From JOPF136 sp035541255 (GTDB taxonomy: Bacteria > Acidobacteriota > Terriglobia > Acidiferrales > UBA7541): 45,774 nucleotides of DNA. This document shows, in pieces, positions 37,223 through 44,367 of this stretch; the stretch's first letter is position 1, and every line of letters begins with the position of its first letter. The notes under the pieces are model-generated. The model ran no database searches and was not told where the DNA came from. It saw only the letters and a list, made by a program, of their open reading frames with translations. The position numbers were made by a program, and so were the translations under genes. The stretch spans positions 1 to 45,774 of the forward strand of contig DATKNR010000047.1 in assembly GCA_035541255.1 (NCBI GenBank), given 5' to 3'.

Positions 37223-38167
37223 CTAGGGTTTTGCCGGCGCGGGAGCAGCGGGTGTGGCCGCGGCCTGCTGCTTGGCATCCTCCGCGCCCTTCTTGCAGCG
37301 TGCCTGCCACTGGGGGTCCCACGGGGCGGTGGCGCAACGATCGAACGAAGTTGCCGCATCCTGGAATTTCTTTTGCCTCATGTACCCGGTTCCCAGGAGA
37401 TAGAACTCGAGAGGCTCCGGCTGAGGATCCAGTTTCGTGGCCTGTTCGAGTTCGACGACGGTCACGGAGTTGTCGCCGCGCATATAGCCGACCAATCCCA
37501 GACCGTAATGAGCGAGGCCCAACATCTCACTTTTTGCCCGGTCAAATTGTTCCGGAGTCTGTCCGGGGGGCGGCTGCATGGCGCCAAGGAGTTCGATGGC
37601 ATGGCGCGCGTACCGCTCCGCTTCGCTGAGCTTCTGATCGGCGTCCAACGAGCGAGGATCGACTGTGCGGGGAATGATGGTGCTGAGGACGGCGAGGACA
37701 TCCACATTGTCCGGGTTTTCGGCGACGGCCTTTTCGCCGGTGGCCACCATTTTGGCGGCCTGATGCGTGTTCATATACGCGTTCACCAGCCTGGAGTAGA
37801 CGGAACTCCGGTAGCGGCTGGTGGGGAATTTGGCGAGAAACGCCTCGCCCTGAGTGATTACTTCCTCGTTCTGCTGCGCCGTCAGCAGGTAGAAGGCCTT
37901 ATAGGCGTCCTCTTCCTCCTGATTGACGGGAGGCGTTTGCGGGGCGGCCTGCTGGGGCGCGGCTTGCTGGGGTGCGGCCTGCTGACCCGCAGCCGGGGCC
38001 TGTGCAGGACTCGCCGTGGCCGGCGGCTTGGCGGGTGTCTGCCCCGCAGGAGCAGTTTGCCCGACTGCGGGTAATCCCATGCACAGCATGAGACCCAACG
38101 CCGCTCCGGCAACGGCAGCGATGCGCTGCGGCATATTTTCGCGTACCTGCATGATTCGCTTCTCCAT
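37223..38167 (-). CDS. Secreted TPR-type protein with Ala/Gln-rich linker
   Basis: 314 aa. Signal peptide (MPQRIAAVAGAALGLMLCMGLPAVGQ within residues 12-40), a low-complexity linker rich in Ala, Pro and Gln including three QQAAP units, then TPR-like helices (EAFLAKFP..., NAYMNTHQAAKMVATGEKAVAENP, LAHYGLGLVGYMRGDNSVTVVELEQATKLDPQPEPLEFYLLGTGYMRQKKF). It is probably a periplasmic scaffold. ATG 38167 has AAGGGGAA upstream. Confidence 0.78.
   Translation of the reverse strand: MEKRIMQVRENMPQRIAAVAGAALGLMLCMGLPAVGQTAPAGQTPAKPPATASPAQAPAAGQQAAPQQAAPQQAAPQTPPVNQEEEDAYKAFYLLTAQQNEEVITQGEAFLAKFPTSRYRSSVYSRLVNAYMNTHQAAKMVATGEKAVAENPDNVDVLAVLSTIIPRTVDPRSLDADQKLSEAERYARHAIELLGAMQPPPGQTPEQFDRAKSEMLGLAHYGLGLVGYMRGDNSVTVVELEQATKLDPQPEPLEFYLLGTGYMRQKKFQDAATSFDRCATAPWDPQWQARCKKGAEDAKQQAAATPAAPAPAKP
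37944..37988 (-). repeat. 15-nt tandem repeats encoding QQAAP units
   Basis: Three imperfect copies of a 15-nt unit (CAGCAGGCCGCACCC-like on the minus strand) in the linker of the secreted TPR protein; length may vary between strains. Confidence 0.6.
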
Positions 38168-38198
38168 GGAATTCAAATTCCCCTTTTTCGATGGCACA

Positions 38199-39866
38199 TC
38201 AAGGTGACTTATGACTCGCATTGGTGGCCGCCAAGCCGCGTTGCGCAGCGAGGCGCGCGCCTTCCGGCGCTCCGGCCACCGCCAATGCTGCACGATATTC
38301 TACCTCGGCCTGCCGCTTCTGGCCTCCCTCCTCGCAGATGCGGGCGAGCCAGATGTGGGCCCAGGCCAGTGTGCGGGGATCGGGGTGGAAGGAGGTGGGC
38401 GCGGCCGCGGAGGGATCGGCGCCGAGCGGAGCCGTCTGGGCCACCGAGCCGGGGTCGGTCAGCTCCGCCACAACGCGTTCGAGAAGGGCCCTGCTGCGGT
38501 CCACTTCGCCCTCCACGATGATGGAGACGGCGAGGCCAAACTGCGCGCGGGGCACGTCCGGATACTTCTCAAGAATGCGCTCGAAGGTGGCGCGGGCCAG
38601 CTTGGTGTCCTTGTTCGCAAGCTGGGATTCGCCTTCGATCAGCCAGCGATCGAGCTCGCTGATTTGCTGTCGCGGCGCTTCCGCTGTCTCCGCCACGGGC
38701 GTGGGGGAGGATGGATCCGCAGCGGCAAACTGGAATGTGGCCAGGCGCTTCGCCTCAGCATTCAAATCCAACTTCTGGATCAGCGCGGCATAGTAGGTGC
38801 TGAGGCTGTCCTCGGACTTTTCGTAAGCCAGCAGCCCGTTGTAGATCGGGCGGATGAGGATGAATCCCTCGGCTTCCGCACTCGCCAGTTGAGTCTGCTC
38901 CTGGGCCGGGGAGAGCCGCTGAATGCGGATCTCGACCGCCTTCACCAGACATTCATCGGCGAGGGATTCGACGTTGTTGCGGAACTGGAGGGGAAGCCGA
39001 GGCGCGCGGGCCGCGACGTCCAGAATGGCTTTGCGCCCGGCCATGGACGGGTGGTACGCCAGGGCCAGCGGATCGAGCAAGTAGTGAAGCAAGGAGTGGC
39101 GGATGTCGTCGCGGACCGCATTCCCCGTCGGGTAGATGACCAGAGCGTAGCGACCGCCATAGATGCGGAAATTGGTGCGATTGCCCACGAGCGCCTCGGT
39201 ATAGACCGTGAAGGTGTGCTCGGAGGACGGCTGCATGATTTTCCGGATGTAGCCCGTCTCCAGCAGAGTGAGCTGGCCGAGAATGCGCTCGAGCTCAGCG
39301 GCATGACGCTCGTAGATCGGGCGTACGCGGGAGTACAGCTGGTCGATGTGCTGTTCGGTGTAGTAGGCGGAAACGAGCGCCGAAAGACCCTCGAGTGAGG
39401 CGGCGTCGGGCGGCACATTCTCCTGGCTGATGTTGAAACTGAAATTCGGAGGAGGTCCAGCGACGAGACCGAACGAGACGTAACGCGAGATGGTCTCGCC
39501 GGAGCCGCCAAGTTCGTGATTGCGGTAGAACTGGCGGAGCGCGTCCACGGCGGGACCGTGCTGCTTGGCAATTTCGCGGCGAATCGCGGCTTCGAGCGGC
39601 GGCAGGTTCTCTTCCGGAATTCCCTGCTCGTAGCCGCCAGCATGCGCGGCGCACAAGACGGCGAAGAGCTGCGGATTCTGCTCCACGGAGAGAGGAGAAA
39701 CTTCTTCATTACCCGGGGCGGGACGGGCCTGCTGCTGTGCCGGAGGAACCGCGAGAGCCGCGGTGCCGAGAGCGAGCGCGAGGCCAATCATGCTGAATGA
39801 GCGTCGGATGGAACGTTCTCCCGGAACGAGGACTTGTCCTGCGGCGGGCGAGCCGAAGCGACCCAT
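38199..39866 (-). CDS. Secreted protein with C-terminal TPR-like repeats
   Basis: 555 aa from the ATG at 39866 (an ATG at 39791 would begin inside the hydrophobic core without positive charges). Signal segment RRSFSMIGLALALGTAALAVPPA. The middle region, containing TNFRIYGGRYALVIYPTG and DIRHSLLHYLLDPLALAY, looks like a degenerate peptidase-type fold but I see no full zinc motif. The C-terminal third has TPR-like helices (LARATFERILEKYPDVPRAQFGLAVSIIVEG; LAWAHIWLARICEEGGQKRQAEVEYRAAL). The gene pairs with the smaller TPR gene downstream (31-nt gap). Function unknown. Confidence 0.72.
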   Translation of the reverse strand: MGRFGSPAAGQVLVPGERSIRRSFSMIGLALALGTAALAVPPAQQQARPAPGNEEVSPLSVEQNPQLFAVLCAAHAGGYEQGIPEENLPPLEAAIRREIAKQHGPAVDALRQFYRNHELGGSGETISRYVSFGLVAGPPPNFSFNISQENVPPDAASLEGLSALVSAYYTEQHIDQLYSRVRPIYERHAAELERILGQLTLLETGYIRKIMQPSSEHTFTVYTEALVGNRTNFRIYGGRYALVIYPTGNAVRDDIRHSLLHYLLDPLALAYHPSMAGRKAILDVAARAPRLPLQFRNNVESLADECLVKAVEIRIQRLSPAQEQTQLASAEAEGFILIRPIYNGLLAYEKSEDSLSTYYAALIQKLDLNAEAKRLATFQFAAADPSSPTPVAETAEAPRQQISELDRWLIEGESQLANKDTKLARATFERILEKYPDVPRAQFGLAVSIIVEGEVDRSRALLERVVAELTDPGSVAQTAPLGADPSAAAPTSFHPDPRTLAWAHIWLARICEEGGQKRQAEVEYRAALAVAGAPEGARLAAQRGLAATNASHKSP

Positions 39867-39962
39867 CCAATCTACTGGGCGCACTTGAGCGAGTCAAGAA
39901 AACCGCCTGCGTACCCCGCCCCTCGTTCGTGCAGGTGAGACGCCTGGAGAACGGGAAGGGAT

Positions 39963-39989
39963 GCTCCCCGGGAGCGCATGCCGGGGAGC
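39963..39989. repeat. Inverted repeat downstream of arsM
   Basis: Perfect 9-bp arms GCTCCCCGG ... CCGGGGAGC with a 9-nt loop, 22 nt past the arsM stop (minus strand). No T-tract, so probably an RNA 3'-end stabiliser or weak terminator. Confidence 0.5.
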
Positions 39990-40011
39990 TCGGGACGATG
40001 CGCGTGCCGCC

Positions 40012-40836
40012 TCAGACCGGCTTCGTCGCGCGCACGAATGCGCTCATGAATTTGGCTTCGAGCTGAGGAGCGACGGCGTCCGCGTCGAGGCCGGCGCCCT
40101 CAAGGAACTGACGGGCATCCGCTGCGTGGTAGATACGTGTGGGCTCGATCTCGATGGCAGAGAAGCCTGCGGCGGCAAGTTTCTGCCGGTAGGCCTCCTC
40201 ACTGAGTGCGCCGGCGACGCAGCCGACCCACAACTCCATGCTGCGCCGGATTTCGGGCGGAACATCGCCGCGCACGACGACATCGGAAATGGCCAGGCGG
40301 CCGCCGGGCCGGAGCACACGGAAGGCTTCGCGGAACACGCGGTCTTTATCGGAGGACAGGTTGATGACGCAGTTGGAAACGATGACGTCCACCGAGCCCG
40401 CGGGCAGCGGGATGTTCTCGATTTCGCCTCTGAGGAATTCGACGTTGGCGAGCCCCGATTTGCGCTTGTTCTCCTCGGCCAGGGCGAGCATTTCGTCGGT
40501 CATGTCCAGGCCGTAGGCTTTTCCCTGCGAGCCGACGCGGCGGGCGGAGAGGAGGACGTCGATGCCGCCGCCGGAGCCGAGATCGAGCACGACCTCACCG
40601 GGCTGCAGCTGAGCGAGAGCCGTGGGATTGCCGCAACCGAGTGATGCGCGAAGGGCTTCCTCGGGAACTGCCGAGGCTTCGCCGACGGCGTAGAGGTTTG
40701 AGGTGATGGGGTCGCAGCATTCGATGGCGGAGGCGGGACTCGAGCCGCAACAGGCCGAACCCTTCCCTTCCGTCACTCGTTTGGCCGCCTCACCGTATTT
40801 TTCCTTGACGATTTCTTTGACGTTCTCTGCGCTCAT
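40012..40836 (-). CDS. arsM: Arsenite S-adenosylmethionine methyltransferase
   Basis: 274 aa. SAM motif LDLGSGGGID (84-93) and the three conserved arsenic-related cysteines Cys68 (SLGCGNP), Cys156 (VSNCVINL) and Cys206 (WVGCVAGAL), with the N-terminal SACCGSS and ECCDP cysteine pairs also usual. It methylates As(III) to volatile or less toxic species. A strong Shine-Dalgarno (AAAGGAG) precedes ATG 40836. It lies 101 nt after aqpS, so it may be the distal gene of the ars operon or have its own promoter. Confidence 0.95.
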   Translation of the reverse strand: MSAENVKEIVKEKYGEAAKRVTEGKGSACCGSSPASAIECCDPITSNLYAVGEASAVPEEALRASLGCGNPTALAQLQPGEVVLDLGSGGGIDVLLSARRVGSQGKAYGLDMTDEMLALAEENKRKSGLANVEFLRGEIENIPLPAGSVDVIVSNCVINLSSDKDRVFREAFRVLRPGGRLAISDVVVRGDVPPEIRRSMELWVGCVAGALSEEAYRQKLAAAGFSAIEIEPTRIYHAADARQFLEGAGLDADAVAPQLEAKFMSAFVRATKPV

Positions 40837-40937
40837 CGTGGGCTCCTTTTATTGAACTGCTCTCTCGCGCGGCTCCCCAATGGAGGGATGCGTGTGCGGG
40901 AAATCGGATTACTGTGTTTCAATTTCGCTCGCACTTC

Positions 40938-41636
40938 CTAATTCGCTGGCGGGCCGCAACTCCGCGCCTGAGTCTTTGGAACGTGAATCAGCCAGCGGAA
41001 AAAAATCGCGGCCGCGAACGCACCCGACAATTGCGCGGCAATGAACGGCGCTACATCCGCCGGCCGGATGCCTGCAAACGTGTTGCTGAGGGACCGGGCA
41101 ATTGTGAGTGCCGGATTTGCAAACGCCGTGGATGCGGTGAACCAGTATGCCCCGGTAATGTAAGCGCCCACGGCATAGGCTGTGGCCTCGGGGCGAGCCC
41201 GCGAGCATCCCGCGATTACGGCCAGCAGCCCGAAAGTGGCCACACATTCGCTGAGGAACTGAGCGGGACCGCTGCGCGCGCGCCGCGAGGCCTGAATGGC
41301 CGGAAGGGCGAACATCAGGTGAGTGACGATGACTCCCGCAATCGCGCCCAGCACTTGCACGGAAATGTAGGAAGCCACCTCGGCCCACGGCAATTCTCCC
41401 GCCATCCCTCCGGCCAGCGAGACCGCGGGATTCAGGTGCGCGCCCGAGACGGGACCGAACGCGAGAATCAAAGCGACCAGCGCCGCGCCGGTGGCCAGCG
41501 TATTCTCCAGCAGGCACAGGGATAGATTGCCGCCGGACAGCCGCTCCGCCATGATTCCGGAACCTACGACGGCGGCGACAAGAAATGCGGTCCCGGTGAA
41601 TTCCGCGGAGAGCCGGCGCGACAGGGAGAACGTCAT
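40938..41636 (-). CDS. aqpS: AqpS-like aquaglyceroporin (arsenite channel)
   Basis: 232 aa, six membrane helices and two NPA boxes: GAHLNPAVS (69-71) and AFANPALT (174-176), with Arg181 of the selectivity filter. In AqpS-type ars operons the channel lets As(III), produced by ArsC, leave down its gradient in place of ArsB/Acr3 pumps. ATG 41636 overlaps the arsC stop (ATGA). No arsB or acr3 is in the window. Confidence 0.88.
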   Translation of the reverse strand: MTFSLSRRLSAEFTGTAFLVAAVVGSGIMAERLSGGNLSLCLLENTLATGAALVALILAFGPVSGAHLNPAVSLAGGMAGELPWAEVASYISVQVLGAIAGVIVTHLMFALPAIQASRRARSGPAQFLSECVATFGLLAVIAGCSRARPEATAYAVGAYITGAYWFTASTAFANPALTIARSLSNTFAGIRPADVAPFIAAQLSGAFAAAIFFRWLIHVPKTQARSCGPPAN

Positions 41637-42124
41637 TGCAGGCCGATCCTGTCGATTTCTTTCTTGATGGCGAGGCGGTCGAGGCTGGAGAGCGGCAGGC
41701 ACAGGAGAAGACTGATCCTGCGGTCCAGAATCATGAACGCCTCACGAAAGGCGCGTTCGATTTCCTCGGGCGTGCCCTGAACGGCGGCAGGGTCCGGGAC
41801 GCCCCAATGCGCCGTCATCGGCTGGCCCGGCCAGACGGGACAGACTTCGCGCGCGGCGTTGTCGCAAACCGTAAATACAAAATCCATCTGCGGGGCGCCA
41901 GGCCGCGCGAATTCGTCCCAACTCTTGCTACGCAGCCCCTTGGTGGGCAAGCGGGCGAGTTCGAGTTGCCGGATCGCTTCCGGGCGAACGGAACCGGAGG
42001 GATGGCTGCCGGCGCTGAAGGCCTTGAAATTGGGCATGCCTTTTCGGTTCATGATGGCTTCCGCCATGACGGAACGGGCGGAGTTGCCGGTGCAGAGGAA
42101 CAGAACGTTGTAGCGGTTCGTCAT
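41633..42124 (-). CDS. arsC: Arsenate reductase, LMW-phosphatase (thioredoxin-coupled) type
   Basis: 163 aa. P-loop C11-TGNSA-R17-S, the resolving cysteines Cys87 and Cys95 (FTVCDNAAREVCPVW) and catalytic Asp111 (DPA). This is the thioredoxin-linked ArsC of the low-molecular-weight tyrosine phosphatase fold: it reduces arsenate to arsenite. It overlaps arsR by 4 nt. The C-terminus carries a 20-25 residue basic/hydrophobic extension (LLLCLPLSSLDRLAIKKEIDRIGLQ). Confidence 0.94.
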   Translation of the reverse strand: MTNRYNVLFLCTGNSARSVMAEAIMNRKGMPNFKAFSAGSHPSGSVRPEAIRQLELARLPTKGLRSKSWDEFARPGAPQMDFVFTVCDNAAREVCPVWPGQPMTAHWGVPDPAAVQGTPEEIERAFREAFMILDRRISLLLCLPLSSLDRLAIKKEIDRIGLQ

Positions 42125-42504
42125 GCCTGCTTCCTGGCCTTGGGCTTTTTGCGCCCCGGTGCAGTTCCGGCCGGGAAACAGCCCGGCCCGCCTCGGCCGG
42201 ATTTCTCCGGTCCGCACTCTCCCGCTGAGCAGCAATTTTCCACGAGGTAGGCCGCCAAACTGCTGACCGCTTCGAGGCGCGGCGAATAGCGGATAGAGCG
42301 GCCGTTCTTGTGCGGCTCGACCAGTCCTGCCGCGGCTAAGACGTTGAGGTGGAACGAGAGAGTGGGGCCGGGCAGACGCAACTGGCGTGCAATTTCCCCC
42401 GCGGGGAGACCGAGGGGAGCGTGGCGGACGAGCAGGCGAAAGATGTCCAGGCGGGAGTGCTGGGCGAGAGCAGCGAGGGAATCGACGGCTTCCGATGTAT
42501 TCAT
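42121..42504 (-). CDS. arsR: ArsR-family transcriptional repressor
   Basis: 127 aa winged helix: ALAQHSRLDIFRLLVRHAPLGLPAGEIARQL, recognition helix region GPTLSFHLNVLAAAGLV, wing HKNGRSIRYSP. The metalloid-sensing cysteines are C-terminal, Cys91, Cys92 and Cys97 (ENCCSAGECG), as in the ArsR subgroup with a distal site. It should release the operator when As(III) binds. The Lys/Arg-rich tail is unusual. Confidence 0.93.
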   Translation of the reverse strand: MNTSEAVDSLAALAQHSRLDIFRLLVRHAPLGLPAGEIARQLRLPGPTLSFHLNVLAAAGLVEPHKNGRSIRYSPRLEAVSSLAAYLVENCCSAGECGPEKSGRGGPGCFPAGTAPGRKKPKARKQA

Positions 42505-42506
42505 AG

Positions 42507-42522
42507 TTCCAGAACAATGGAA
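42507..42522. promoter_or_regulatory. Candidate ArsR operator
   Basis: Perfect inverted repeat TTCCA-GAACAA-TGGAA between the -10 box and the arsR start, the usual place for an autoregulatory ArsR site. It is an inference from position and symmetry. Confidence 0.55.
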
Positions 42523-42550
42523 ATATGGACCGGCGGGAAGCGCTTGTCAA
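42522..42550 (-). promoter_or_regulatory. ars operon sigma70 promoter
   Basis: Minus strand TTGACA (42545-42550), 17-nt spacer, CATATT (42522-42527), followed within 20 nt by the arsR start. A perfect -35 with ideal spacing. Confidence 0.75.
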
Positions 42551-42598
42551 TAGAATTTTCGCGTCTGCGGGCGCGCAGCCGGAAGGAGCCGAGGGGGA

Positions 42599-43291
42599 TT
42601 AGCCGCGGACGTGGAATTCGTCGAAGCGGACGATGACGCGGCCGCCGGCGGTGGGCTGGCCGAAACGCAGCTGCGGCTGAAAGTGCGAGAACAGCAACAT
42701 GTGGTCGAGCTGGCGCAGGGCTTCACGGTCGGGCCGGCCGGTAAGCACTTCATAACTGACAGCCTGTCCTTGCGCGTCCACGGTGAACTCGACCAGAGTG
42801 ACGTCTGCATTCAGCTGCGGGATGCGCTGGGCTCCGGCGGAGGCCGGGAGCGCGGAAAGCGACTCCAGGCGCGCGGGCTGAATGACGGGAATTGGCTGGT
42901 CATGCGGAACGGCGCCGAGAGGCACGCCCACAAAAAAGCTGTGCAGCATCAGCGCGTAGACAAACAATGACGCGGCGACTCCACCGGTGGCCGGAACCGC
43001 CAGAGGCTCCAGGAAATCCACGAGCGTGCGGGAAGCGGCACGGCGAACGCGGCGCCACAGGGTATCGCGGCGTGCGTGGTCGACGGCGAGTCGGATGCGC
43101 AGCGAGAGCCCGGCCGGCGGCGGGGGCGGCTCGGAGCGCGCCAGTAGCGCTGCCATGCGGGCGTAACCTTCCAACTGGCTGCGGCATTCGCCGCAGCCGG
43201 GCAAATGCCGCGCGACGGCTGCATGCTCGCGCGCGGAGAGGGCACCGTCCAAGTAGCCGGGAAGCTTGCGAAGAACGGAGCGGCAGGTCAT
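42599..43291 (-). CDS. Zinc-finger anti-sigma factor with C-terminal TonB-like domain
   Basis: 230 aa. N-terminal ZAS domain with H29-LPG-C33-GE-C36 (HxxxCxxC), which binds an ECF sigma factor; a transmembrane helix (about 97-120, GGVAASLFVYALMLHSFFVG); and a periplasmic end (about 165-228, LVEFTVDAQGQAVSYEVLTGRPDREALRQLDHMLLFSHFQPQL...GGRVIVRFDEF) that follows the TonB C-terminal fold pattern. The ATG at 43291 overlaps the sigma-factor stop (ATGA), so the pair is co-translated. The TonB-like part is inference from pattern and may be the signal-sensing module. Confidence 0.8.
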   Translation of the reverse strand: MTCRSVLRKLPGYLDGALSAREHAAVARHLPGCGECRSQLEGYARMAALLARSEPPPPPAGLSLRIRLAVDHARRDTLWRRVRRAASRTLVDFLEPLAVPATGGVAASLFVYALMLHSFFVGVPLGAVPHDQPIPVIQPARLESLSALPASAGAQRIPQLNADVTLVEFTVDAQGQAVSYEVLTGRPDREALRQLDHMLLFSHFQPQLRFGQPTAGGRVIVRFDEFHVRG

Positions 43292-43953
43292 CGTTCGTCC
43301 TCCGCCAGTTCGCGGGAAAATGCAGCGTCTGCGGCAGGGGCGTGGAGGCGCGAGTTCGCGCCGCCGAGTTCGGCTTCCAGCAAAGCTTTCAGGTTGCGGC
43401 GGCCGCGCAGGATGCGCGACTTGACGGTGCCGACGGAAACTTCCAGGACTTCCGCAATTTCCTCGTAGGAAAGCCCCTCGAGATCGCGCAGGGCGACGGC
43501 TCCGCGGAACACCTCGGGCAGGCGGGCCAGGGCGCGGTGCACGGCCAGCTGGGTCTCGCGGGTAACGCACGCGTCGAAGGGACTGGGTTCGGTGGCGACG
43601 CCCAGCGCGTCGTCGGGCATGCCGGCATTCTCGAAGGAGGTTTCCTTGGACTGATGACGCCGCCACCAGCGGCGCTGATTGAGCGCCTCGCGAATGGCGA
43701 TGCGGTAGAGCCACGTCTTCAACGAACTGCCGCGACGAAAGCCCTGAATTCCGCGGAAGGCCTTGAGAAACACTTCCTGAGTCGTATCCGCGGCGTCGGC
43801 AGGGTTGCCGAGCATCTGGCAAAGCAGGCGGAACAACGGGCCATGGAAATGCTGGATGAGCGCGTCGAAGGCGGCGGGGGAGCCGGCCTGCAACTCGCTG
43901 ACGACCTCGGCTTCGTCGCGGCCCCAGGAGAGGGCCTGTGCCATCTGCGCCAT
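43288..43953 (-). CDS. ECF-subfamily RNA polymerase sigma factor (RpoE-like)
   Basis: 221 aa. Region 2 (about 23-92: FDALIQHFHGPLFRLLCQML, DAADTTQEVFLKAFRGIQGFRRGSSLKTWLYRIAIREALNQRR) and region 4 (about 135-190: LPEVFRGAVALRDLEGLSYEEIAEVLEVSVGTVKSRILRGRRNL). The ATG at 43953 is chosen because GAGGAG lies 9 nt upstream; a GTG at 44061 would add 36 Pro-rich residues. It is paired with its anti-sigma factor. Confidence 0.9.
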   Translation of the reverse strand: MAQMAQALSWGRDEAEVVSELQAGSPAAFDALIQHFHGPLFRLLCQMLGNPADAADTTQEVFLKAFRGIQGFRRGSSLKTWLYRIAIREALNQRRWWRRHQSKETSFENAGMPDDALGVATEPSPFDACVTRETQLAVHRALARLPEVFRGAVALRDLEGLSYEEIAEVLEVSVGTVKSRILRGRRNLKALLEAELGGANSRLHAPAADAAFSRELAEDER

Positions 43954-44367
43954 GCCCGATAACTCCTCGCTCGGAACCTCTACCGCAGGTTCAGGCGATC
44001 CCGCCGCGAGTCCGGGGAATGGCGGCGCGAACGCCGGTTTCGTCTTTGGATCGTTGGACACCGTTCTGCCTGGCCGGGTTCCCGGCCTGTGCCTTTATTT
44101 CTAAGAATATCACCGGGGGCAGGAACGTTGCCCGGAGGGGGCTGGCAGGTCTCCAGTCAATCATCGGGTGTAGTGGACAGGAGGACGCCACCGAAACGCT
44201 GCGCGGAAGGCGGGAAGATGGCGGCTTTCGGAGCGGCTTCGCGTGGCGAAACTGCCGTCCGCCGGTAATCGCACGATAGGTAGCGGGCACGCACCAACCA
44301 GTCATTGCGCCGGGTGTACAATTCCGGCCGGAAACGCGGCCGAATCAGAAGTTCTGGAGAATCCGAT
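43954..44367. other. Divergent intergenic region, sigma factor / ligM-like gene
   Basis: About 410 nt with no supported gene. It holds the perfect inverted repeat GGCCGGG-TT-CCCGGCC (44072-44087) next to an AT-rich stretch (44091-44111) that could carry the sigma-operon promoter, and GGAACGTT at 44122-44129 that recalls the GGAAC -35 of ECF promoters, but no -10 at correct spacing was convincing. Confidence 0.35.

Noticed and set aside
38199..39866. M61/M1-type metallopeptidase function for the secreted 555-aa protein
   Set aside because: There is an HSLLHYL stretch but no HExxH with downstream Glu, so no catalytic claim is made.
39963..39989. Classical terminator for arsM
   Set aside because: The stem is good on the minus strand, but it is followed by ATCCCTTCCC, not a U-tract.
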